Shown here one piece after another: positions 24,001 through 36,000 of a stretch of 64,000 bases of DNA. A program made the translations under genes and the position numbers. The notes beneath the pieces are model-generated. The model was not told where the DNA came from. It made no database searches and was given only the letters and a program-made list of their open reading frames with translations. Source of the stretch: Hypomesus transpacificus (taxonomy: Eukaryota; Chordata; Actinopteri; Osmeriformes; Osmeridae); NCBI RefSeq assembly GCF_021917145.1, contig NC_061068.1, forward strand, positions 6,403,344 through 6,467,343, given 5' to 3'. Position 1 is the first letter of the stretch. Every line of letters begins with the position of its first letter.

Positions 24001-27000
24001 TCAGTTAACTTTGGGAATGTGTCCCTCGGGGAGAGGATGGGAAAGGCAGTGTATTGTCCGGTGCATGTTTACAGTTTGTAAATGTTGGTGTCTCAAGGTG
24101 GATGTCCTGCTTACCTTTCTGTTAAGACGCTGTTTAATTTCCCTCCTTTCTTCTTGTTCTATCTGATCGTTCCTCTCTGTAAGACACAAAGTGAGAGGTC
24201 TCTTATAAGTACAAATGCATATAGACAGGGAAACAAATGATGCACGGTGTCAATACAAGGTTTTCATGTTAGTGATGCAGCATTAATGCTGTCTGTAGTT
24301 ATTGGTCATGACACGTAAATCCAATCTCACAGAAAAGCAAGGTATTATGTGACAATCAAAACTGTCAGTAAAAACCATGACAAAATATCTGGCTCTCTTC
24401 AGATTGGGACGCTTTGGCATCTGTTCCCAGAGACAAAAACAAGGACTGGCCTCAAGCCCTCACATTTTTTGTGTCTGCCTGTCTAAATTATTTTTTTCTT
24501 AAACAACAGCAGCCCAGACTTACTTGAGGTTACTTGATTAATTTGCACACAATTCCAGTAAAAAAAAGAAAGAAACATTTATAATCCACAAGATGGATTA
24601 AGTGAGTCTGGAATGTGCTGTACCACTGGAGTAAAGGTGCAGTCAGCATGTGTCTCCATCAGATCCTATCAAATATCATGGGAGGATCAAAAATAAATAA
24701 TACTTGAATTATAATTCTTTAGAGGCTGAATGTCACTTCAGTATGATAATAAGAAGCTGCAAATCTACTATCCATAGTTTGCATCATGGACCTGGAACAG
24801 GTGGAAGAAGGTGGCTAGTCTCAACATCCGACAGGTGCTTAGGGCCAGAGTGTAAACCACAGGCATACATTGAAGTCTTAACTATAGGTAAGCAAAAACA
24901 CAGAGCCACACCACCTTTAAAAGGACAGTTTCACAGATTGTTCATTGCGGTGTCGCCCAAAGCAAAAGTCTGCTAGATCACTCTCCTCAGGGTCAATGAA
25001 ATTTAACAAATTTCTTGATGAAAATTATCTGCAATTCAGTTCTCGTATTTCTGATGTATTTCAACTCTTCAATATTATTTTAGTTTTAGTAGTATTAGTA
25101 GGCTATTCATTGAACTGCACAGATTTTTGAAAGGGTTGTAATAGTTGCTATGTCTATGAAATATAAATTGTGAATAATACACTTCAGAACACTTCTTTTG
25201 CTATGTCAGTAAATTGATCAAAAAAGACGGTAGTATGCCTCATCGTCATCTCCTAAACTCTGTTTAAATAATAGTGAGGACATAACAATAAGAACCTGAT
25301 CACACCTTGATTCTATTATTGCCAATTCAGTACTTACGCTTCAGAATGTTCCGACTTTCCAGTTCTTCAACAGCTGGCCTCTGGCTGAGTCTCCTACGGA
25401 AAAACACTAGAATCACGTTTTGGACCATTTTGATCCACTTTCCCCTCAAGTAAAAGTCTTGCAGTCTGGTACTAGCACGCTGTTTGCCGGAAAAAGTGTG
25501 TAGAACACCAAGATCTACACATCTTAAAACAAAACAATGAGTCCCTTCTTGAGTCTATAAACCAACTTCGTTTACTAAATCGCGACAAACTCAACATCGG
25601 GGAATAGGTCCAGGTGCGTGATAAATCACGCGTTAAATCCGTTTTACAAGCATTCTTCCTTAATATGTATCTCTGAGTATGAATCGCAGCACTTGCCGTC
25701 CAAAAATTACTGCTGTGTCAATAATATGACACAGTAAATTCGGTAAGTATCCCAAAGAGAAGTAGCCTATTTGACTTAATTGAGTATCCGGGCTTCTCTA
25801 CTGCAGATGCTGAGCGCTTCGCTGTCAAGTCTGCCTCGCAACCTGACGCTGTTCAGAGTGGAGTGATGCTGGAAAGCCTGTCTCCCTTTTCACTCCACGC
25901 ATACTGTCTGGGGGCGGTGCCTAGCAGGAGATTCCCACGCAGACTTTGAATACGCCTTGAAAACTGCTGCAGTAAGGAATTTAGAAGCAGACAGAACGAT
26001 GCAGTGGAGCTAATGGTTGATGAAAAAATAGTTCAAAATATTTCTCCGAGTTAAAGGCTCTGGTGTTTATGGTCAAATGTGGGTTATTATTTAGGTCGTT
26101 TTGCCCTTAGATCAGCGATACCTCCGTATATTTTACAAATAGGAACACGGTGAGGCAATTATCAATATGGTCTGCAAAGAGGGAATCCCCGGCCTAAAGA
26201 TGTGCACCGAGAAGGACCCTTGCAGTGGAGCCATGCTTAGCATTGGCGCTAAAGTGGATTAGTAGTTAAAATTAAACCACCAATTACACAAATTCCTTTC
26301 TTTCTTCTCCACACCAGCCCATCCTCTACATTTGTGCAACTGCCATAAACATAAGTAGGATGACCTCAAACTTAATGTTAAAAGTCTTATTGTCATATTG
26401 TCTCACTAGACAATACAATGCAGCCTCACTGCAAACCTACTTATTTCTCTTATTTGGGAAAATGTACCACCTCACCTCTTTCTTGGCCTTAAACACAACA
26501 TCTGTAACACAGAAATTCCCTAATAAGAAACATTGTATTCGACTGACTCAACTAACCATCCGTAGATCAGTGTTCTTGGCACAATGTACCCAGGCTCTGA
26601 TTAAAGAGGGATATACCATGTTTCCAACTGCAGGAACTGTGCTGATGGGGTGACAGTCTATTTTCTCACCGACACTTTTAAAAATGACAACTCCACAAAA
26701 ACCTTTGCTATTTTCAGTCCATTGATTGTTATGGCCCCAGTCATGGAAATAATAGGTGTACAGATGGCAACTAGGTTCCAAGCCTAAAATAGAACACATT
26801 TTATAGCCTCATCTGTGACTGGGACCACATTGGGTTTATCATAAAACAGAATCACTTGCACAGAGATGCACATGACAAGTGTCCTGACATGGGCACCAAC
26901 CACAAGGTTAATATGGTACTATACTTTGTATCAAAGTGGTACAGATCAGAGGATGGTTAACTTACCAGCCCATCTAAATGGACTTTCACAGGGAAGAAGG

Positions 27001-30000
27001 TTCTTATTATCATTTGCACTTCCTAAGCATTCATTCCTCACTCCATTACATTTGGTACAATGTGAAAGTTCCGGATTTGTTGGATGACTCACCAGAATGT
27101 CAAAGCCATGAGCCGGCTGCAGAAGCAAGGCTGATGGGAGTGTCAGCCCATGGAAGTGGAGGAACATTTCACGAGTCAGGAGTGGTGGCTGAGGCCTACT
27201 AGTGCCTGCTGAGGTGTGTGTTAATGTCCTGGTCCATCTCCTGGGGTAACCGTGACAGGGTCTGAGACCAACACACCACAGCTCGATGTGGTGTCTGAGA
27301 ACCAGCTACGTGTGCCTGGGACACCCTGAGGCGGACAGTTGCCAGGAATAATTAAAGAAGTCATCTTCCTTCTATGTTTATATAACTTTGAAAAGGCTTG
27401 GGTTGGATGTCATGCCTTGGGTGGGTGTGAGTCCTGACCTAAATGTCTCTCCTAGTAAATCTTGGTATGGGGAGATAGACCAAGTGTAGCCCGGCACTTC
27501 ATTTTACTTAGAAGACTGCTCCCTCTGAACCAACTCTGAACAACCCAACTGTTCTGTAATGCATGTGTCAAGGTATATCTTTTTGGTAAATTATGGATTG
27601 ACTTACATGGCCCTATATGCCATTCAAAACTCTGGAGGGTTCAAAAAGATGAATCAGGTTCAGACTCAGTTCAAGCTCAGAGCTTCATGTAAGGTCAAAC
27701 ATAAATGATTAATGCAGTCTCCTGTTTGAACCTGAGTCTGAACTTCACAGTGGGTCTACAGATCAAGGAAACAGACAGGCTGAGGCCACAACAAAAAGTC
27801 ATCTTCAAAATGCATCAAATAGTGGTCACCTGTGCCAACATGTGACAGTGCATCAGCTATTATGTGTCGAGATTCCATCCAAGATTGATAAATAGCAACT
27901 ACAGTAATAATAATCACAATACAACAAGAATGATTGAGAGTATAAAGCCATGGAAATGGTTGACAAATCAACATGTAGCACAAAAACACAGAATCTGACC
28001 AATCCTTATATTCCTCAATATATGCCATTAAGATAAGTTAACAATGATTAAAGTTAACTACAGTTTGCATGTAAACTTGTATCAAATCTTTTACCAACAT
28101 ACATAGCGAATCAACCCTTTCCATACTGTAGATGTACTGTAAGATGCTCTCAGAACTCACTATTACTTCTGTATAGTTGTATCACATTCAAGAAAGGATA
28201 ATGTCCATACAGGACAATAATTCAATATTACATATTATACTATACTTTAAAGTCTACAAAATAGAGATTTAATCTGCCTGTCTTTGCCTATGCCATTCCA
28301 AACACCATGGTCAAAATAATAAGAAAAAGTATCTGAATGGGGGTAACAACATCTGACATGTATTGGCAACATCTGTTGCAATTAGAGATCGCAAGGCTGA
28401 TTATCAGAGAGAACAACCCGTGTAGCATATAGTTAATTGCTCCTTGTGGGATTATGGGGTTCATGGTGGCAGTGTATAATTTTGTACAGGTCTTTTTTGT
28501 GCAGTCTGTGATATCCTGCACTTTTTACTTCTACAACTTGAGCGTAGCTTCTAAAAGCAGCTATATAATTGCAATGTTGCCAACTCTGATTCTGAATGTT
28601 TTATATAGACATACACAGGTTTCAGATGGACCCAAATTCAAATAGCAAATGTTGCCATCAGCTATAAAGCTCACACAATCGTGTTCTGTAAATGGGAGAC
28701 CATGCCTGCCTATACAGCTAGAAAGTGAACAAAAAAGGAAAGGAACGAAAGGAAGAAGGAAAGAAGTTGAACATCTGCTTAAAAAGAGAGGGGGGAAATC
28801 TTATTCAGAACTTTTTAAAGCCTTGAGACAAAGAAAGCAGTAACAGACCTCATAAGATATGTGTGTCCTCTCCACCCTACACGTGTGTCCTCTCCACCCT
28901 ACACGTGTCCTCTCCACCCTACACGTGTCCTCTCCACCCTACACGTGTGTCCTCTTCACCCTACACGTGTGTCCTGTCCACCCTACACGTGTGTCCCTCC
29001 ACACTCTGACTCATGGCCAACAACACCTCTTCACCTTGCTACTTCAGAAATACAGTCCAGCATTTAATACAATCTGTCCTGCTTTTATCAATAGAAGAAA
29101 AGAGGATATCTGTACATTTTCTCATCATTCTCAAAGAGAGCTCAAATGAACAATTCTCAGATGTGTTCAAAACAATCACTATGCTGTGTCTGTGGGGGGG
29201 AGGGGGGGGAGGGAAGTCCTGGCAGAGTCTCATTAATATTTCAGATGATGTTCCACAGGAAACTGCATCTAGTGCTTATTAAATACCCTGTGTTACCTGG
29301 CAACTGCTGTTGCTTGCAATACCATTGTACATTTTCATGACAATACAATAAGTTTCAAAGGAATCAAGTGAATCAAGATGCTGCCCCTCATACTTTAGAG
29401 GATGTCGCTTAGGTTGGCTTGTTGCTTGTAGAGTAGAACAAATGTATACATTTTCAGTTTGTTCCAAATGGTTCACATTTATAAAAATGTTGGTCTGGTT
29501 TACCTCAATCCAAATTGCTTACTTTGCCAAAATTGAAAAAATGTGTGTTCCTTGTGAGTCTGCCTAGAGTGCTAAAATATGAATCCCTACAGTTTGTTGA
29601 CAGTGTATTGTTGTGGAGACCACTGAGAAGGTAATGACCATGACATAAACTGACACAACAAAAATGGCTGAATTGCTGTATGATAAGGATACCTACTGTA
29701 AAATCACACGACAAATAGACATGTCAACATATATTTAGGGCCTGGGGGAGCAGCTGTGTGTGGGTTTCTTTTCGCTGAGTCCTGTTTCACACTGACAAGC
29801 CGGGCTAGAGCTGTGGCCGAAACAGACTTTGAGCCACAAAGGCCTATTTCGTCTCCTCCCACACCATTGCTGCCTGTTAGCCTCATTATACACCCCGTCC
29901 CTCTTGGGCGGATTCAGTCAAGATCTGCAGAGACTTGCCATGGAGAGGCTGGGGGAAGGAACTGTGAAAAAGGGTGCGTGGGTATGTGTGTGGCCATGAA

Positions 30001-33000
30001 TAATTCATAAACTGTCTTGTCTATTAATAGCTAAAGAGCGTCTCCATAGGAATTAATGCAATTAGCATTTCTGAGATGGCTATTGATAGTAAGGTCATCA
30101 CCCACAGAGCACAGGCATCCACTGACTGAGGCTCTCCCCCACTAGTCTTACAAGGTCCCATTCTCACCACCTTTCGTTTCTAACCACCAATCCAGTCGCA
30201 GTAGTGACAGTGGAAAGCTTACTGGGCCAGAGCCAGAGTGATGTAAATCACTGCGGTAAGTCAAGGCCACAATTCCAGAAAGCTTCCATGGGGAATGTGG
30301 TGGTTCAATCAGAGGGGAGGGGAGGACAGGCAATCTCTACATCTGAGCAGGGATAGGAAAACAGCCCTATCTGTGACGTAAATACTGCATTGATTGGAGC
30401 TGGTGCCGCAGTATTTTAGCTCCAGTGACAACGATCTGAGCTAAATTTAGCAACAGAGGGTTCCCTTTCCCTGTCCTGGGCCAGCCTACCGTTCTGAATT
30501 GTGGTGCAACCTAGTACATCAAAGCTCTTCCATACAGGCTGGAGGCTTTGTTCCACAATGCAGACAGAATGACATTCTGTGTTGCATCATCAGACCTATT
30601 TTGAAAAACATACATGGATATTGGAAGTATATTGTTTAACACACAATACACCTGCACAAACACGTCGTTGTTTGTATACTGGAGGCCTACAATGTATTCT
30701 TCTAAGTAATGGTAAAATGAATTGTCTTGGCTTTGTAATAGAACTGGATGTTTTTTTTGTCAGCATCCAAACAACAAAGAAATATGTCTCATACTTTAGA
30801 ACAATGAACACATGTCAGCTTGATTGGTATCATATTTAACAATTTGGTTGATACTAGATTACAGGATGAATTAGCCCTGTTGATAACTGACTCTGAAAGC
30901 TGTCCTTACATCACGTTGTGTGACAGGCCCTGTACCAAGCTGCTCCGCAGCCAAGGAGGAACTGGCTGTTTGTTCTGCTGCTATTCTGCTCTGAAGGCCA
31001 TACTGTTCCAATGGAGAACAGACTCCATGGGCACAACAGCTGCTCACCCTGTGGCTCTTCACAACCCACACTCGGCTTCTAAGGCAAGGCACAGTGTGCC
31101 GCCACCTCAATAAACACAGCTGATTTATTCATTCGGATTCACTGCGTGTCCTGAAGACTCGACCAGGTACGAGATGAACAGTCGGTGAACGCAGAGAGGA
31201 GAAGGAGGAGGAAAGCGGAACCTTATTGTTCTCCACCGTTTTAGGGGCTCAGTCATTAAGGTCCACTCTAAGACCACCATGTTAGTGTTGGAACTCTGGC
31301 CAGCCAGGATGGCCAAGCACATGGTGCCCTCATCTTAAACAATGACGTGTCTCAGCTGTCCCTCTGTCAGCAGACCAGGAGTCGTGGTGCAGCACAGGCT
31401 CGCCTGGGCCCTGGAGCAGAGGCCCCCCAGCACCTGTGCTGCCTGCAGGCTGTAGAGGACACTTTAGGACATCTGACGGGGCTGACCCACATGGCGTTTT
31501 GGTCTTCACACGCCATTCCTGATGCAGGCGTCCCTCCATGAAATGCTCTCGATTACATTAGGATGCAACTTTATGATGAAAGCAAGCCATCCCCCTGCTT
31601 CAATATGTTTTACTCATTTGGATACAAAGCTGTCCCTCACATTGTTGTGGTGAGCTAAACATTGTTACATGGTCCAAAGGATTTACTTTGATAATTCTTA
31701 CGTCATTTACTAAATGCTGTCACATGGCTTCTTGTTTTGGTGCACTCACAAAGTGCACCAAAACGCAATCGGATAATTGTCTATCCTAGTATGATGCTAA
31801 GATCCTTTTCCTAGTCTGACATATACAGAGTCCTACCCAGGTTGGCAGACTTTCCTGTTGTCATACTTTCCCTCCATTACACAGGATCAATCACTTCCTG
31901 CCAGTTATGTAAGCGTACTCAGAAGTCAACTTTATGTAAGCTGTTGACTAGTTATGTCTGTGTTCAGCGAACAATTGATGTGGTCTCATTCCCTACAATA
32001 ACCCCACGATATTTGGTTTGTATGCAAGTTAAGAACGTTTCCAAGCATTACCTCCACAGAGTACCTATTGTAATGGGTAATATGTAATTTCCTACATTTA
32101 TAAAGACATGCCTTATACTATTGCATATGTTTGTAGTACAGTACCAGTCAAAAGTTTGGACACATTTTCCCATTGGACACATAACTTTTGACTGGTACTG
32201 TAATTTATTTATTAGGTAATATTTCTGATATTCCCCAGTCAGCCTTTTCCTTCAGCGGCACGTTTTTCAGCAAGTGTTAAGACTCACACAAGAGCACGTG
32301 GAGATCCACATGGATGGAGGCGTGTCAGGGGTGTGCTGGATGGAACAAAAACATTCCAAATATCTCCACTGAAGTAATGGAATTTTTCTAATTCATTCAA
32401 CAGTTTGTGAACATGGCCTGGGCTAGAAATAGCTTTGGTTTATGATGCTTGCGTTGATGACACTGTTGTTACTGGCTAACTGCTCCTGGCATTCAGACTG
32501 ACACGCAGCTGTGAGATGCCCAAGGGTGGGGTTGAACAAAACACACGTGAGGAAGCTTGATGGCAAGCTTACAGAACCTCACAGACATTAATCTACGGCC
32601 TTCTGGTAGTCTAAACACACTCCTTCTAAGCTGTCACACACAATACACTCAATTAGTGTATTGTGTCAGGTGGCTGAGCGGTGAGGGAATAGGACTAGTA
32701 ATCAGAAGGTTGCCAGTTCGATTCCTGGCTGTGCCAAATGTTGTGTCCTTGGGTCCATGTTGTGTCCACTTCACCCTACTTGCCTCGGGGGGAATGTCCC
32801 TGTACTTACTGTAAGTCGCTCTGGATAAGAGCGTCTGCTAAATGACTAAATGTAAATGTAGATTAAAACATTAAAGTTAAGTAATATTCATCACGATCAA
32901 CATATTAGCAGATGGTCTTGACACTTGAAGAGTCCTAACACATAAAACACAGAGCCTTATCACAGCAGTGACGCCAGTTAACAAGCCCACTTGTCCTCTC

Positions 33001-36000
33001 TTACTCTCTCTTGTCTTGGTGTTTACACCCAACATGAGCTCTTTTGACCTGAGTAGCATTGCCTAACTGAGTGCTGAAAGAACATTCCCAAGGGGAGTTG
33101 GGATAACTACCATGAGTCCTTTGCTCCAGACAGCAGGGTGGCTGGGCTTAACTCCCTCCCTGCTCCTCTCCTTCTCACACCTACGCTCTATTGATTCCTA
33201 CCCTGAAGTGTCTGCAAGCTATTTTGAGCCTTCCTGCAAAGACTACTGTCTGAGTCAATTATTGATGTTGTCATATATTTTCTTGTGTTAAAAGGGGGAC
33301 CACTGTATGTCTCAGTGGTATGCACTTAATTATACATAGCAGCCAAAGAGATCAAAACAAGTGATACTGTGCTACAGTACTGACAATGTACTGACAATAT
33401 ATATGATGCACAAATCTATAAACCTTACTTTTATTGTAACAGAGCTATCACATATCGCCTGAGTTGTTTGTGTTTTCAAATTTGCAGTGTTTTTTTGTTG
33501 TTGCCAAAATGGCTAATCCAGAATTTTGTTAGGATAACAACTACAGTGTAAAAACTGAAAGTGTTAGACCTAAAAAAAAATCCCACTCGAAGCATGGAAT
33601 AATCCCACTAAATTCACCATGACAACTCTAATTTTTACTTTTTCTTTACACAATGCTTCAAATATAATCACGGTATGTTCTGTTTCTTTCTCTGTTCATT
33701 TCTTCTGCTTTTTCTGGAGCTTTTCAGAAAAGCCTTTTCCATTATCCAAAAATGAAGCAGATTACAATATCATGAATGACAGGTTACAATGATAATCACT
33801 TAAACTTTCATATCAATAACCTAAAATCCTATGAGTTCAGATAGACATGTGATCATATATTATTGGCAAGAAATAGTTAGGGTTATTGGCAAGGCATTGG
33901 TTAGTGGTGAGATACTGGCTCCCCCCACTGGCTGATAAACTTGTCCAGTACAGCACACTATAATATTATCAAATGCAAAACCCATAGAAATGCAATCCAA
34001 ATTTGGTAGACAAGAGCTTAACCTAATATACTTTCTAACAATACATTCTATCAGAGATGTTCAGAAGTAAATTTCTGTTCATCCAAATCAAGTATCAAGC
34101 CTTTTAGGAACCGGTCTTTGGTCACAAGTCAAATTTAAGTCCCTGAGGGTAATAGCTTTCTGTGTACTGTGTATTCATTTTCTAATCCGTTTCTGAAAAT
34201 AATCAATATAATTTATTGGATAAACTCATCATTTCTAGGGACTACCTTGTCCATCATAAGCACATTTGGCATTGAATAAAAATATCATGAAATCTCCCAA
34301 ATCTATGATTTGTATAAATAACTCTTCATCTCTACATTGAATGTAGTTTCAAAGAAATGTACAGTATAATGCCGAGAGAGAAAATATGAGACAGTTAGAA
34401 AGGAGAAATGGAATGGAATGCTGTTCAGCTAAAAATGTGTCGATGGAATGAAGAAATGATGGAAGCAGGTGATCAAACTGAACAACACATTAACAGACAT
34501 GGCCAACATAACATTCTACAAACATGGAGATGGAAAGTGGGACAACAAAACAGCCATCCATGGGAGAGAGGGCGGGCTGATGAGGGGTGAGCTGGGCCAC
34601 AGAGAGAGACTCACTTGGCTAGCTTCATCTCTATCTGCTGGCGGATCTCCTGGCGCTCCTGGTCACTGCGCACTGGGAAGATGTTCCTGTCCTCCAGGTC
34701 CTGCTTACTGGGACGGTTACGCAGCTTAACAGCCAGTAGTTCTTTCCTCATCCGACGTGGCAATGTCCCTGTTTACACACATACACAGACACACAAACAA
34801 ACAAAGGTCAGCAGCTGTTTTTTGGTGCCCTGGCTCACTACACACCATGCATTGTATACTATGAATTGTCAACAATGTTATCTTGTTCATCACACTAACA
34901 AGAGCCCAGTTTGTTTGCACAGGGTAAACGTTTCAGTTTGCAACAGTAAGCTACACAAGGTTATTTCACATGCTTGTGTTTCCCTGATGACCCACATGCG
35001 GTGACATCATCACCCATCAGCCCTGGAAGTAGGGCAGCTCAACAGATGTTGCTGACAAATACAGTTGAATGACTCTCTTCATTTTGGCTACATTGTTAAT
35101 CTCCCACTTATGCATTCTGAGTAAATAACATCAAGCAACATAACATTAGAACAAACTACCCTGCAGGATTGTGGATTGTCTGTGCTATTGTACATTAGGA
35201 CCCAGTTGATTTGAAGACCTACCAGATATTACAGACTCATTCCAGCTCTCCTGGTCGCTGAAGTACTCGTCCAGGCGGCGATTCTCTTTGTTCTCATCTG
35301 ACTCCTTCTTGCTCTCGGACTCTCCAGGGGGCTCCTTCTCTGTGCTGGACGTACGGGGCAGACGTCCATCTGGGCGGAACTTTGGGGAAGAGCGTATCTC
35401 CTTCCCTTGGAAACTGGGGTCACAGATTTAAGCCTCAGATCAGTCTCAACATACTTTTGGGACAGCTATGTGGAGAGAGGTTAGGCAACTTACCTGTCCT
35501 GTCTATGCTTGGAGGCCAGAGCACGGTGCAGTTCCTCGATGATGCAGCTCGGGGACAGCTGTGGGTGCAAGGAGCCCAGGTGGGGGGAGCCTGTTGGGGT
35601 GAAGATCCGGCCTCTCAGCAGGGAGCCCTGTGGATCTTTGGGAAGGGTGAAGTTCCTCGGCAGGGTGGCGGGAGATTTTTTCACTGCCATGGGATGAGGC
35701 CCTATTTGGTAGAAATTGCACACGTAAAGATGTTCTCATAGTAATATTGTCATCCGCTTGGAAGATAAAGCAAGATATTTTAACAACTGTCTCACCGTCT
35801 AAACTGCCTAATCTGGTGAGAAGTTTGACAGGTAGACTGGGTGGAGGAGGGGTGCTGGCGCGTCTCTGGGGAGGGGGTTTGGTGACTTCCTTGGGCCCCT
35901 CAGGGGGGTCCCCTGGCCCCATGGAGTTGTCATCAGGGGGTTCAGTCAAAGACAACTCCTCCTCTTCCCCTTCCTCATTCTGACTTTGATCTCCTATTGT

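Larger units (their letters stand above)
25986..34614. other. PHACTR3 intron between coding exons 8 and 9
   Basis: About 9 kb without a supportable exon. It contains a 22-bp minisatellite (28861-29002), a G-rich tract (29194-29213), a short hairpin (31734-31764), a miniature Tc1-like element (32139-32200), a hairpin (32638-32666) and a SINE (32662-32860). Several 60-97-codon frames are scattered on both strands and have no homology I recognise. Conserved regulatory elements could be present but cannot be seen without alignment. Confidence 0.6.

Noticed and set aside
26168-26263. 31-codon plus-strand frame starting [13 protein letters not shown]
   Set aside because: Short, and no supporting transcript features or homology; a chance frame near a possible promoter region.
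28861-29002. CRISPR-like array
   Set aside because: Units are directly contiguous with no unique spacers, and the genome is a vertebrate. It is a minisatellite.
32662-32740. Functional tRNA gene
   Set aside because: A- and B-box-like sequences are present, but the cloverleaf is degenerate and continues into a SINE body and tail.
35747-35983. 78-codon plus-strand frame
   Set aside because: Antisense to the Pro/Glu-rich fifth coding exon of PHACTR3.
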